This document shows positions 34,459 through 43,460 of a stretch of DNA of 49,222 nt, piece by piece; within the stretch, counting starts at the first letter, position 1; every line of letters starts with the position of its first letter. Where the stretch lies: NCBI GenBank assembly GCA_937976305.1, contig CALJSB010000001.1, positions 1-49,222 of the forward strand, read 5' to 3'. A program made the translations under genes and the position numbers. Origin of the DNA: an uncultured Acidimicrobiales bacterium. Its GTDB lineage: Bacteria; Actinomycetota; Acidimicrobiia; Acidimicrobiales; SZUA-35. The notes beneath the pieces are model-generated. The model was not told the DNA's origin, did no database searches, and saw only the letters and a program-made list of their open reading frames with translations.

Positions 34459-34472
34459 CGAACATCTGTTCG
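34459..34472. promoter_or_regulatory. LexA (SOS) box, actinobacterial type
   Basis: CGAACATCTGTTCG matches the CGAAC-N4-GTTCG palindrome of actinobacterial and Gram-positive LexA. It lies between divergent recA (start 34294) and the lipoprotein gene (start 34512), 40 bp before the latter. DNA-damage control of recA is expected; control of the lipoprotein gene is possible. The recA leader would then be long, about 100-150 nt. Confidence 0.85.
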
Positions 34473-34511
34473 GGCAACCATCCTCGGCAGGTTGGGATGT
34501 AGTCTCCGAAC

Positions 34512-34889
34512 GTGACCTCGATTCGGCGAAAACGTGAGCAGTCGACGCGCCGTTGGCATCGACGCGCGTTCCGATTCGCCACGGTCGCCGCCCTCGCCTT
34601 CGTTGCCGTCAGCTGCGGCAGCGACGGTGAGGACGAAGCCTCCACCGAGGAACTTCTCGAACAACTCGAGGGTCGCGATCTCTCCCCGGCAGAAGTCGCT
34701 GAGCGAGAAGAAGTCGCCACGCTGCTGTGTGGCCTCGACGACCAAGTGCTCATCGAGATCTGGGGCCAGCTCGACACAGCAGAGTTTGCATTCCAAGACA
34801 TTGTGTTCAGCCGCACCTGCCCCGAAAGGCTCTCGCTGTACGCAGCAGAGACCGGGCGCTTCGTTGTCGAAGACGACCAAGACGGCTGA
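34512..34889 (+). CDS. Small putative lipoprotein near the SOS box
   Basis: 125 residues, GTG at 34512. Basic N-terminus, hydrophobic core (about 20-33), then lipobox VAVSCGSDG with the modified Cys at about 35, so it is probably acylated and exported. The mature part is acidic with two more cysteines (LLCGLDD, SRTCPER) and no recognised domain. Divergent from recA; its promoter lies next to a perfect LexA box, so SOS induction is possible. The last codons and stop sit inside a perfect 26-bp tandem duplication. Confidence 0.6.
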   Translation: MTSIRRKREQSTRRWHRRAFRFATVAALAFVAVSCGSDGEDEASTEELLEQLEGRDLSPAEVAEREEVATLLCGLDDQVLIEIWGQLDTAEFAFQDIVFSRTCPERLSLYAAETGRFVVEDDQDG

Positions 34890-34917
34890 GCGTCGAAGAC
34901 GACCAAGACGGCTGAGC
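34866..34917. repeat. Perfect 26-bp tandem duplication spanning the lipoprotein stop
   Basis: Bases 34866-34891 and 34892-34917 are identical (starting GTCGAAGACGACCAAGACGG). The first copy encodes the final residues and TGA. The second is non-coding and lies just before the LLM oxidoreductase stop. Two identical copies suggest a recent slippage event. Confidence 0.85.
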
Positions 34918-34927
34918 TGCCCGCTCG

Positions 34928-35830
34928 TCAGTCCCGGAAGTTGGCGGCGACCTCTGCCAGGAACCGGTCGAGTTTCTCGTCCCGCTCAGCGCCGGTGCCG
35001 AGCGTGAAGTCGGGAACGATCACTTCGTCAACTCCAGCATCGGCGTAGGCCTGCATCACCTCGACGAGTTCGTCCGGTGTCCCGATCATCGATGGACGAG
35101 GCATGGGCTGTTCGCGCTGGGTGGCAGCCTTCGCGGCATCGTCGTGCATGAACAACAGCGCCACGGCGGAGCGCTCGATGGAAGCGGGATCACGATCGAG
35201 CCGTTCACAGTGCTGGTCGAGAATCTCGCCCTTCTGGGCCATGATCTCGGGTGTCCCCCACACGTTCCACTCCTCGGCGTATCGAGCGACCATCCGCAAC
35301 GTCTTCTTCTCGCCTCCACCGCCGATCATGATCGGCAGCGAGCCCACCGGACTCGGGGCGGCCGGAGCGTTGACCATCGTGTAGTGCTCACCATCGAGGT
35401 CAACCCGCTCGCCGTCGCGCAACCCTCGCAGAATCTGGAGTGACTCTTCGAGCTTGACGAAGCGTTCAGTGAACGTGCCGTATTCGATGCCGTAGGCGGT
35501 GTGTTCGTTCTCTTGCCACCCCGCACCCATGCCCAGCACGACTCGCCCGTTGGCGATGTGATCGGTCGTGATGGCCTGCTTCAGCAGCACCGCAGGGTTG
35601 CGGTAGGTGTTGCCGCAGACAAGCGGACCGAGGCGGGCCTTCGACGTTGCCTGAGCCAAGCCGCTGAGCACCGACCATGCCTCGTGAATTGGTCCGCCGT
35701 CGTCCCCCATGAAGGGCATGAAGTGATCGGCGAACCACAACCCGTCCCAGCCGGTCTCTTCGGCTCGTACCCCCGAGGCGAGGATCTCGTCCCAGGCGTG
35801 GCCATTCCCAATCCAAAAGCTGAAGCGCAT
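34928..35830 (-). CDS. LLM-class (luciferase-like) F420-dependent oxidoreductase
   Basis: 300 residues, ATG at 35830. A TIM-barrel luciferase-like protein with GWDGLWFADHFMPF, GNTYRNPAVLLKQAITTDHIANGRVVLGMGAGW, IMIGGGGEKKTLRMVARYAEEWN and a C-terminal helical end. The MGAGWQENEHTAYG segment and overall length match the F420-dependent group of actinobacteria rather than FMN bacterial luciferases, but cofactor choice is inferred. No substrate can be assigned. Divergent from the BTAD regulator gene with a 90-bp gap. Confidence 0.85.
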   Translation of the reverse strand: MRFSFWIGNGHAWDEILASGVRAEETGWDGLWFADHFMPFMGDDGGPIHEAWSVLSGLAQATSKARLGPLVCGNTYRNPAVLLKQAITTDHIANGRVVLGMGAGWQENEHTAYGIEYGTFTERFVKLEESLQILRGLRDGERVDLDGEHYTMVNAPAAPSPVGSLPIMIGGGGEKKTLRMVARYAEEWNVWGTPEIMAQKGEILDQHCERLDRDPASIERSAVALLFMHDDAAKAATQREQPMPRPSMIGTPDELVEVMQAYADAGVDEVIVPDFTLGTGAERDEKLDRFLAEVAANFRD

Positions 35831-35922
35831 GCGCCGACGCTACCCCGGCAACGCCACGCCACTCCAGACGTTCGTGTCGCTACGCCCAGACGGGTCAAAC
35901 TACGATGCTCGTCGGAGGAACG

Positions 35923-38900
35923 GTGAACAAGGGGAATCTGCGAGTCTCGGTCCTCGGACCGTTGCGGGTCGAAATCGAGGGCGCCGAGGTAGAACTCGGT
36001 GGGGCGAAGCAACAGCTCGTGCTGCTCGCCCTGGTGATGGCCAACAACGGTGTGGTGTCGACCGATCGCCTCATCGATCTGGTCTGGGGCGATACGCCCC
36101 CGGCGAAGCCCAACGTGACGCTACGAACCTACGTTTCCCACCTGCGGCGCAGTCTCGATCCAGACCGCGCCACCGGAGATCGCTCGAGCCTGCTCGCCAC
36201 TCGGTCGCCGGGCTACGCCTTGGAGCTCGGTGATGATCAGGTCGATGCACGAGTGCTGGAGCGTGCAACCAGCACCGCTCGAGAGGCCTTTGCCGCTGGA
36301 GACTTCGAGACGGCAGGCTCGGACGCGTCAGACGCCCTCGCCCTATGGCGAACCGATCACCTCGACGTTCTCAGCGACGTGTTCCAGGTCGAAGCCGCTC
36401 ACCTCTTGGCCCTGCGCAGGGAGGCGACGAACATTTGGCATCGGGCGTTGTTGGCGCTCGGGCGCCACGACGAGGCGTTGCCTTCGTTGCACGCGCTGAC
36501 CGAAGCCGAACCGGCAGACGAAGAAGCATGCCGGCACCTGATGCTGGCCCTCTACCGTTCGGGAAACGCCGGCGACGCCGTGCGAGAGGCGAATCGATTC
36601 AGAACGATTTTGGCCGACACGATGGGGCTCGATCCCACCGATGCGCTCGCGAAGCTCGAGCTTCAGATCCTCAACAACGACGAGGCGCTGTTGCTGGACA
36701 CCGGACCAGCATCATCTCCGTCCCCACCGGCAGAGTCTCGCTCGGCAGAGTCTCCCTCAGCACGGCCACTATCACCACCGCCGGTCTCGCTCGCACCAAC
36801 CGGGCGTGATGATGTCTACTCCCGCGCCGTCGAACTCGAAGCAGCGGCTGACCAACCGGGACGCACCCCGATCATCGCCGTCGTCGGCGAAGCCGGAATC
36901 GGCAAGACCACACTGCTACAGAGCATCGCGGAGCATGCGGGCCACGAAGGCCGTCGTCCCGTGTGGGGACGCTGTCACGACGGCGGCCAAACCAACACAC
37001 TGTGGCCGTGGGCCTCGATCCTTCGCGACCTCTTCAGCGAGCTCGATGATGCTCGGCTCATCGAAACCCTGGGGCACCGTGAAGGTGAGATCGCCGCTCT
37101 ACTCCCTGAGCTGACCGAACGTCTCGGGATTGTGGCCTCACCGGGCAAGAGCGCCCTGAGTCTGCTTGATGCCATCGCCCGCACAGTCAGGAATCTCGCA
37201 ACTCTCGAGCCCGATGTCGTGACGACTCTCATCCTCGAAGATGCCCACTGGGCTGATGCAGCTTCGATTCGTCTGCTCGAAGTCGCCGAGCCGATCTGGG
37301 CTGACGCCCCGATCAGTTGCTACGTCTCGTGGCGCGACACCCACGAGATGCCTTCGGAGCTCACGACCGCCCTCGGCGCACTCGGCCGGATGAGCGGATT
37401 CGAACGCATCGAACTGAGCGGACTCGATGCCCAGGCGCTCTGCGATCTTCACGAGAAACTACGGGGCAAGCAGGTCTCCCTCGATGAGATTCGGCCGTTG
37501 TTCGAACGGACGCAGGGCAACCCACTCTTTGTCACCGAGCTTCTTCGCCACGGACTCGATCAGCCCTTGTCGACCACGTTGCGAGACGCGATTGCCGAAC
37601 GACTCACCCAACTGCCCGCGCTCGGCGCCGACTCACTCGTTGCTGGTTCGCTCTGCCGCGACGGCTTCACGACCGACGTGCTCGAAGCCGTCAACGACGC
37701 AACCGAAACCGAAATTCTCGACATCATCGAACGAGCGCTGGCACTCCGCCTGATCGAGACTCACCCTGAGGCCTTCGACCGATTCCGGTTCACCCATGCG
37801 CTCGTACAAGAGGGCCTCGTCACAGGCATCTCTCCACCGAGGAAAGCCCGCCTTCACGCTCGCCTCGGGGAGTTTTTCGAGACACGAGAGGCAGCTTCTG
37901 AACTCCTCGCCCACCATTTCCTCCGAGGCCACGACACCGAGGTCAGAGGGGCGAGCCACGCGCTCAGCGCCGCGACCAAAAGCACGAGCCTGCACGATCA
38001 CACGGGTGCAACGGAACTCCTCGCAAGCGGACTGGAAGCCATGGATCGCGTCGTGCCCCGTGGCGAGGGCGAGGTTGAGTTTGAACGGATCCGAGTCGAC
38101 CTGATGATTGCGCTCGGTCAGAGCCACAAGTACAGCCAAGACGTAACGGTCACTCATCAGATCGTTCCCCAGGCCTTCGACCTCGCGGCATCGAAGGATC
38201 TCGTCGACGAGATGATCATTGCGGCTTTCGTGTATGCCGCCACCACCCAAATCACCGGCCGGTTCCCCGGAGCGGTGGGTTGGTTGGGCTACTGGTGCCC
38301 GGCCGGCCCGGCAATCGACATGTTTACGCGGTGCCTCGAGCGGATACCCGACGACCACCCGTATCGGTCCTTTCTGCAGGTCAAGCTCGGCGGCGCGCTG
38401 TACGGCGAACATGCCGACCCGGAGCGAAAACTCAAGCTCTTGACCGAGGGGCTTGAGTATGTCCACCATCTGGCCGACGCCACCCTCAAAGCCCACACCC
38501 TCAACCATGCAATCGTCGAGGTTGATCGAGACTTCACGGCGGCGGATCGGGCATGGTTGGCCAACGACGCCATTGCCTCTGCACAGGACGCATCCCTTCC
38601 CAAAGCTGAAATCAACGGCAGGCGGTCCCTGGCCATGCTGGCCATCGAGGCCGGTGACGCAGACGAGTTCCACCATCAGGCTGCGCTGATTCGGCGGATC
38701 GCCGACGCCTCGCACGACGAGGGTGTTGCCTTCGAAGCCAACTTGTTGCCCGCCACCTGGGCGCTCTTCACCGGCGATTTTGATGCGGCCGAGCAGCTGA
38801 TTCAATCGACGTTCGCCGACTTCGAGAAGCTCGGCGCCGCCGTGCTCGATCTCTTCGGCATCCCTTTTGCGCTCTTGCTTCGCGAACGAGGGATGCACGA

Positions 38901-39483
38901 TGCGGTCACCGGCGCATTGAAAGAGAAGGTCGACGGGTATCCGGGACCGGCCTATGCGACTCCGCACGCTCTCTCCATCGCCCACGGCGGAAACGTGGAC
39001 GAAGCCCGGCGTGCCATTGCCCCGTACGACGCCGACGTCATTTCGGCGGGTGGTCAAGGCGTACTCCAGTTCACGACACCGTGGTTCTTCGCCGACCTTG
39101 TTCGCATTCTTGGCGATGTCGACGCAGCACGCGTGTGTCTGTCCCACCTCGAAGGCACGGCTGATCGAGTCGTCGCGATGAACTGTGGCCAGCTGATCTT
39201 CGGCTTTGCCTCGCTGCCGTTGGGCTATCTGTCGACAATGGTCGGCGACTACAACGAAGCCGAACGGCACCTCGCTCACTCCCTCGACCGGCACGCCCAG
39301 CTGGGGGCTCGACCGCCGCTGCTTCGCACGCACGTCGCCCTGATGGAGCTCGCTCACCACCGAAACCAAGCCGAACGGGTCGATGAACATCGACGGGCAG
39401 CACAGGCGCTGGCCTCGGAGATGGGGGCGCTGGAGTGGGAGATCGAGCTGGCGGACGCTCGAATAGGTCCGTCTCCCGCCTGA
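35923..39483 (+). CDS. BTAD/AfsR-type transcriptional regulator with AAA ATPase and TPR-like domains
   Basis: 1186 residues. GTG at 35923 is preferred: GGAGG lies 4 nt upstream, whereas ATG 35905 has no site. The N-terminal OmpR-like winged helix (about 5-90, VSVLGPLRVEIEGAEV... LIDLVWGDTPP... LRTYVSHLRRSL) is followed by a bacterial transcriptional activation domain (about 100-240). A Pro/Ser-rich linker (about 260-300), an AAA-type ATPase (Walker A GEAGIGKTTL near 320, Walker B TLILEDAHWAD near 436) and a 500-residue helical TPR-like tail follow. Such AfsR/SARP or LuxR-like MalT-type regulators respond to small molecules or proteins. No biosynthetic cluster flanks it, so the target genes are not evident. 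Probably DNA-binding and ATP-dependent. Confidence 0.88.
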   Translation: MNKGNLRVSVLGPLRVEIEGAEVELGGAKQQLVLLALVMANNGVVSTDRLIDLVWGDTPPAKPNVTLRTYVSHLRRSLDPDRATGDRSSLLATRSPGYALELGDDQVDARVLERATSTAREAFAAGDFETAGSDASDALALWRTDHLDVLSDVFQVEAAHLLALRREATNIWHRALLALGRHDEALPSLHALTEAEPADEEACRHLMLALYRSGNAGDAVREANRFRTILADTMGLDPTDALAKLELQILNNDEALLLDTGPASSPSPPAESRSAESPSARPLSPPPVSLAPTGRDDVYSRAVELEAAADQPGRTPIIAVVGEAGIGKTTLLQSIAEHAGHEGRRPVWGRCHDGGQTNTLWPWASILRDLFSELDDARLIETLGHREGEIAALLPELTERLGIVASPGKSALSLLDAIARTVRNLATLEPDVVTTLILEDAHWADAASIRLLEVAEPIWADAPISCYVSWRDTHEMPSELTTALGALGRMSGFERIELSGLDAQALCDLHEKLRGKQVSLDEIRPLFERTQGNPLFVTELLRHGLDQPLSTTLRDAIAERLTQLPALGADSLVAGSLCRDGFTTDVLEAVNDATETEILDIIERALALRLIETHPEAFDRFRFTHALVQEGLVTGISPPRKARLHARLGEFFETREAASELLAHHFLRGHDTEVRGASHALSAATKSTSLHDHTGATELLASGLEAMDRVVPRGEGEVEFERIRVDLMIALGQSHKYSQDVTVTHQIVPQAFDLAASKDLVDEMIIAAFVYAATTQITGRFPGAVGWLGYWCPAGPAIDMFTRCLERIPDDHPYRSFLQVKLGGALYGEHADPERKLKLLTEGLEYVHHLADATLKAHTLNHAIVEVDRDFTAADRAWLANDAIASAQDASLPKAEINGRRSLAMLAIEAGDADEFHHQAALIRRIADASHDEGVAFEANLLPATWALFTGDFDAAEQLIQSTFADFEKLGAAVLDLFGIPFALLLRERGMHDAVTGALKEKVDGYPGPAYATPHALSIAHGGNVDEARRAIAPYDADVISAGGQGVLQFTTPWFFADLVRILGDVDAARVCLSHLEGTADRVVAMNCGQLIFGFASLPLGYLSTMVGDYNEAERHLAHSLDRHAQLGARPPLLRTHVALMELAHHRNQAERVDEHRRAAQALASEMGALEWEIELADARIGPSPA

Positions 39484-39488
39484 ATCAG

Positions 39489-39511
39489 TTGTTGAATGGC
39501 CAATTCAACAA
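39489..39511 (+). terminator. Hairpin after the BTAD regulator gene
   Basis: TTGTTGAAT-GGCCA-ATTCAACAA, perfect 9-bp arms and a 5-nt loop, 5 bp after the stop, then TTTCT. The A/T-rich stem with a short T-run could end transcription. A second hairpin, AGCGGGT-TTG-ACCCGCT, is at 39554-39570. The rest of the gap 39484-39740 holds no supported gene. Confidence 0.5.
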
Positions 39512-39740
39512 TTTCTCAACAACGGCGTTCCATGATGATGTTCATCAAGAACAAGCGGGTTTGACCCGCTCTCGAGACGAACGCTGGGTGGAGTTGCTGG
39601 AGGGAGCACCTCCGCCCGCTTCGTCGTTTTGTGCCGGCGGTCGCGTCTCGAACATGGGGTCACCTCTGCGGCGACCGCAACTGGAGATCGCTCGCCTCAC
39701 ACCGGCGATGTAGATCTCGAACGACCGCCGTTACGGGGTG

Positions 39741-40988
39741 TCACCCCACGATTTCACGGCGCAGCATGTCGAGCAGGCTGATCGCCGAGTACTGCCGAAT
39801 CCGCTCCCGATCGCCAGGCAAGGTCAGCGTCGTCGTGCGGACTCCCTCCCGACGGGCGACGGCAACACACACGGTCCCGACCTTCTTACCCTCGGACTCT
39901 TCGGGGCCTGCGACGCCCGTCGTCGCAATACCGATGTCGGCCCCGAGCTTCACCCGAACTCCTTCGGCCATGGCCCCAGCAGCTTCCTCAGTGACAACCG
40001 GGCCCTCGGGCACGTCAAGAACATCGAACTTCACCTCGGGGTGATAGGCCACGACGCCGCCCCGAAAGACCTTGCTGGCACCGGGAACCGCGCACAACCT
40101 CCCGGCGACGTAGCCACCCGTGACCGATTCAGCGACTGCCAGGGTGAGATTGGCCTCGGCCAACGTCTTGATCACGACGGCTTCCATGTTGTCGTCGTCG
40201 AACCCGAAGATGACGTGACCGATGAGCGGTTCGAGATTTTGAAGCTCGGCATCGAGCATCGCAACCACCGCTGCCTCGTCAGCCGCCTTGGCCGTGATTC
40301 GAACCTTCAGCCCCTCGACCCCGCTCGCCAAGAACGCCAGTGTCGGGTTTCCGGCGGCATCGAGATCGTCGATGCGATCGGCGAGGATCTCAGCGAGACC
40401 AGATTCGGATGCTCCCCACGTGCGAATCACCCGGCTCTTGATGACCGACTCGTCGCCCGACAGGCGCCGCAGTTCGGGGATGACGCTGCCGGTCATCATC
40501 TCTTTCATCTCATAGGGCACGCCGGGGACGGCATAGAGCAGCCGCTCGGACCCATCGGCAGCTCGCACCGGGCACCGCAATCCGGGGGCGGTGCCGGGTT
40601 GTTCTGCGATCGTGGTGGCCCCAACGGGCAACATGGCCTGACGGAGATTGATCTCGGGCATCTCCCGGCCACGGGTCTCAAACATGGCTCGGATGCGATC
40701 CGCAATGTCGGCCTGAAACTCGAGCTCGACACCCATCATCTCGGCGATCATGTCGCGGGTGATGTCGTCTTGAGTGGGGCCGAGGCCGCCACAACAGATC
40801 ACGGCATCGCTGCGTTCGAGCGCCTGGCGCAACACGGAGCGAATCCGGTCGGGATTGTCACCCACCTTGGTTTGGTAGTGAGAGTTGAGCCCAGCGGCTG
40901 CGAGCTCTTGACCGATCCAGCTGGAGTTCGTGTCGACGATCTGGCCCAGCAGCAGCTCGGTGCCGATCGCAACGACTTCGACGTTCAT
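39741..40988 (-). CDS. cinA: CinA family protein (competence-damage inducible / nicotinamide-nucleotide amidase)
   Basis: 415 residues from ATG at 40988 (MNVEVVAIGTELLLGQ); the open frame to 41120 lies in pgsA. The N-terminal MoCF/COG1058 domain (GTELLLGQIVDTNS, GGLGPTQDD) has predicted ADP-ribose/FAD pyrophosphatase-type activity. The C-terminal PncC domain hydrolyses NMN-type amides. The PncC active-site region reads AESVTGGYVAGRL (usually ESCTGG), so Ser is kept while the adjacent Cys is Val. Start overlaps the pgsA stop (TGATG). The pgsA-cinA-recA order is conserved, here interrupted by the BTAD and LLM genes. Confidence 0.92.
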   Translation of the reverse strand: MNVEVVAIGTELLLGQIVDTNSSWIGQELAAAGLNSHYQTKVGDNPDRIRSVLRQALERSDAVICCGGLGPTQDDITRDMIAEMMGVELEFQADIADRIRAMFETRGREMPEINLRQAMLPVGATTIAEQPGTAPGLRCPVRAADGSERLLYAVPGVPYEMKEMMTGSVIPELRRLSGDESVIKSRVIRTWGASESGLAEILADRIDDLDAAGNPTLAFLASGVEGLKVRITAKAADEAAVVAMLDAELQNLEPLIGHVIFGFDDDNMEAVVIKTLAEANLTLAVAESVTGGYVAGRLCAVPGASKVFRGGVVAYHPEVKFDVLDVPEGPVVTEEAAGAMAEGVRVKLGADIGIATTGVAGPEESEGKKVGTVCVAVARREGVRTTTLTLPGDRERIRQYSAISLLDMLRREIVG

Positions 40989-41575
40989 CAACGACTCCCT
41001 GTCGTCCGCAACGCACCTTGGCCATCGAGGATGTACTGAGCACCGGTGACAAGCGTGAACGCAAGCGCGATCCACAGCAAGACGTCGGCCACCCACAACG
41101 CCCCGTCGAACAGGGGACACATCGCGGCAGCCAGCGCGAGGCCCTGCACAAAGGTCTTGTATTTCGCTGAGGTTCGTGCGGGTATCGACAGACCGCGACG
41201 GCTCCAGTAGCTGCGGTAGAGCTGGATGCCGACTTCACGGATGGCAATCAAGATCATGGGGATCAACCAGTGGCTCCGGTACGACACGAGAGCGAAGCCG
41301 GCGAGGAGTACGACCGCCTTGTCGGCCAGCGGATCGAAGAAGGCACCGAACTTTGTCGGTGTTGCTTGGCGAGCCAGCCGGCCATCAAAGAGGTCGGTGG
41401 CGCCGAGTGCCCATCCCAGCCAGAACGTGACCCACCATGGATTGCGATCGAGGATCAACAACGCGAGCACTGGGGCGAGCAGCAGCCGCACGATGGTGAG
41501 GCCGTTTGCGGCGAGTGCGTAACGCGACGAACCAATCAGGTCCATCTTCGGCGCCGAGTCGAGCCCAGAACTCAT
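40988..41575 (-). CDS. pgsA: CDP-alcohol phosphatidyltransferase (PgsA-like)
   Basis: 195-residue membrane protein, ATG at 41575. Complete CDP-alcohol phosphotransferase motif DG-x2-AR-x8-G-x3-D-x3-D seen as DLFDGRLARQATPTKFGAFFDPLADK (about 60-85), with several hydrophobic helices (ALAANGLTIVRLLLAPVLALLIL and others). By synteny (rimO/ftsK - pgsA - cinA) it is the phosphatidylglycerophosphate synthase that condenses CDP-diacylglycerol with glycerol-3-phosphate. Phosphatidylinositol synthase is less likely but cannot be excluded by motif alone. Overlaps rimO by 4 bp (ATGA) and cinA by 1 bp. Confidence 0.88.
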   Translation of the reverse strand: MSSGLDSAPKMDLIGSSRYALAANGLTIVRLLLAPVLALLILDRNPWWVTFWLGWALGATDLFDGRLARQATPTKFGAFFDPLADKAVVLLAGFALVSYRSHWLIPMILIAIREVGIQLYRSYWSRRGLSIPARTSAKYKTFVQGLALAAAMCPLFDGALWVADVLLWIALAFTLVTGAQYILDGQGALRTTGSR

Positions 41576-42855
41576 GCTGGCGGAGCGCCCGTTGACGCCA
41601 GCTCGGCGATGAGGTCGGGGCCCTCGGCGTTGGTGACCTCGACGTGATGGAACTCACCAACACTCAGCTCGGATGGCACGGTGACGATGCCATCGATCTC
41701 TGGCGCCTCTCGGTGCGACCGGCCGACTCCAGTCGTGTCAACCAGCACCTCGATCGTCGCGCCGATGAGGTCGTCTCTGCGTCGTGCGGTGATTCCGTCT
41801 TGGAGCTCACGCAACTCGGCCAACCGTTCGTCGATCAGGCTGCGAGGCACGGCCCCATCGAGCGTGGCGCCGTAGGTTCCCTCTTCGCGCGAGTAGGCGA
41901 AGAATCCGCACCAATCGACCTCGGCTTCTTCGACAAAGGCAAGCAGCTGATCGTGATCGTCTTCGGTCTCACCCGGGTACCCCACGATGAAGTTCGAGCG
42001 GAAGGCAGCCTCTGGCTCGCGAGCCCGAATGGCCGCGATGCGCTCGAGAAAGCGCTCGCCGTCGCCCCATCGACGCATGGCCCGCATGAGCGGACGAGAC
42101 ACGTGCTGGAGCGACAGGTCGAAGTAGGGCGTGCCGGTGCCGCAAATCGTGTCGATGAGTTCGTCAGTGAGATCGCTCGGGTAGAGGTAGAGCAGTCGAA
42201 CCCGATCGACCCGATCGGCCACCTGGGTGACGAGGGGAACAATCGAGCGCTCACCAACCCCTTGATCGCGGCCGTAGGCGGCAAGGTCCTGAGCAACAAG
42301 AACGATCTCTTTCGCCCCGAGTTGATCGACCTCGGTGAGGATCGAGTCCATCGTGCGAGAACGCTGCTTGCCGCGAAAGCTCGGGATGGCGCAGAACCCG
42401 CAGTTGCGGTCGCAGCCTTCGGCAACCTTGACGTAGGCCCATGGGGCCGAGGCCGGAGGGCGAGGAAGCTCGAGCAGATCGAGGCTGGGCACGAGTGACT
42501 CGGTCGGTTCGGTTCCGGGTTTGGATCCGATTGAGACGGGCACGCCGAATCCGGCAACGCGATCGACTTCAGGAAGCAGCTCAGCAAGCTCTGCGCCATG
42601 GCGTTCGGCCAGGCAACCCGTCACAACGAGTTCGGCGTTCTCGGCACGCTGTTCGTCGAGAGCAAGAATGGTGTCGACCGACTCTTGCCGGGCCTCATCG
42701 ATGAACGCGCACGTGTTCACGACAACAACGTCGGCCTCGTCGACAGACGCCGCCGGAGCCAGCCCGTCGGCGACCAGCGTGCCGACCAGCTTGTCGGAGT
42801 CGACCTGGTTCTTGGGGCAGCCGAGGGTTTCGACCCAGTAGGTGCGCTCGGTCAT
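41572..42855 (-). CDS. rimO: Ribosomal protein S12 methylthiotransferase RimO
   Basis: 427 residues, ATG at 42855. Radical-SAM methylthiotransferase that modifies Asp88 of S12. N-terminal UPF0004 domain with three Cys (LGCPKN, NTCAFID, TGCLAE), cluster CDRNCGFC, FIVGYPGETEDDH and a C-terminal TRAM domain. LGCPKNxVDS at the N-terminus is the RimO form, distinguishing it from MiaB (GCQMN). First gene of the overlapping trio rimO-pgsA-cinA; 29 bp downstream of the CopC-like gene. Confidence 0.94.
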   Translation of the reverse strand: MTERTYWVETLGCPKNQVDSDKLVGTLVADGLAPAASVDEADVVVVNTCAFIDEARQESVDTILALDEQRAENAELVVTGCLAERHGAELAELLPEVDRVAGFGVPVSIGSKPGTEPTESLVPSLDLLELPRPPASAPWAYVKVAEGCDRNCGFCAIPSFRGKQRSRTMDSILTEVDQLGAKEIVLVAQDLAAYGRDQGVGERSIVPLVTQVADRVDRVRLLYLYPSDLTDELIDTICGTGTPYFDLSLQHVSRPLMRAMRRWGDGERFLERIAAIRAREPEAAFRSNFIVGYPGETEDDHDQLLAFVEEAEVDWCGFFAYSREEGTYGATLDGAVPRSLIDERLAELRELQDGITARRRDDLIGATIEVLVDTTGVGRSHREAPEIDGIVTVPSELSVGEFHHVEVTNAEGPDLIAELASTGAPPA

Positions 42856-42884
42856 GAGCGGATCCGATTCATCGACTGTTCAGG

Positions 42885-43460
42885 CTAGGGCGGACCATCG
42901 GCGACGGTGCGAGCCTGGTGCAGTTCTCGAAGGCGCACCGCCAGCAGAATCAACAGAACGAGCACGCCCAAGGCGAGCACCCCGGTGATTGTGGCAAAGG
43001 GATTGAACCCATCGTTGGTGGTGAGTTCAGCCGAAACGGTCGAGCGGGGAACCGCAACGGCCTCGGGCGCACTCGCCTCGTAGCTGAATGCATATGCGGA
43101 TTCGACCGGGTCGCCGTCTTCAGAGATGAACGAGTAGCGGACGATGTACTGACCATCGAGCTCGGGCGTGTCGATCACGAGCTGAAGCCAATTGGTCGAC
43201 GGTTGTTCGATCCCAACATCGAGAAACTCCCCATCGGGCGCCTCGAACGTGACCTCGACATCCTCGACGCCAGCGTCAAAGACGAGGTCGATCGATTCGA
43301 GCGTGCCACCGACCGTTTGGCCAGGTGTCGGCGACGTGGTGATCAGATTGCTGTGGGCACCGGCCGGCGCCACCAACACGAACAGGATCGCGAGAGCGAT
43401 CGCGAGCAACGACTCACCCCGCCACCGGACGCGCGCTCGCTGGCGGGACAGGAACGTCAT
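42885..43460 (-). CDS. CopC-domain secreted protein with altered copper-site residue
   Basis: 191 residues, ATG at 43460. Signal peptide (cleavage near PAGA|HSN at about 35), then an Ig-like CopC domain beginning with the N-terminal His of the mature protein (HSNLITTSPTPGQTV), typical of the Cu(II) amino-terminal ligand. The later DGHPV motif reads DGDPV here, so one His ligand is replaced by Asp. A C-terminal TM segment (GVLALGVLVLLILLAV) anchors it. Predicted extracytoplasmic metal-binding or copper handling, perhaps weakened. Overlaps the SMP-30 gene by 4 bp (ATGA) and precedes rimO by 29 bp. No copper ATPase or CopD is adjacent. Confidence 0.82.
   Translation of the reverse strand: MTFLSRQRARVRWRGESLLAIALAILFVLVAPAGAHSNLITTSPTPGQTVGGTLESIDLVFDAGVEDVEVTFEAPDGEFLDVGIEQPSTNWLQLVIDTPELDGQYIVRYSFISEDGDPVESAYAFSYEASAPEAVAVPRSTVSAELTTNDGFNPFATITGVLALGVLVLLILLAVRLRELHQARTVADGPP

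Noticed and set aside
37633..39390. 585-residue minus-strand open frame inside the BTAD regulator gene
   Set aside because: Shadow of the regulator's TPR-like tail; Cys- and Arg-rich with no family resemblance.
39435..39713. 92-residue open frame overlapping the end of the BTAD gene
   Set aside because: Starts inside the regulator gene in another frame, passes through the terminator hairpin, and shows no recognisable family.
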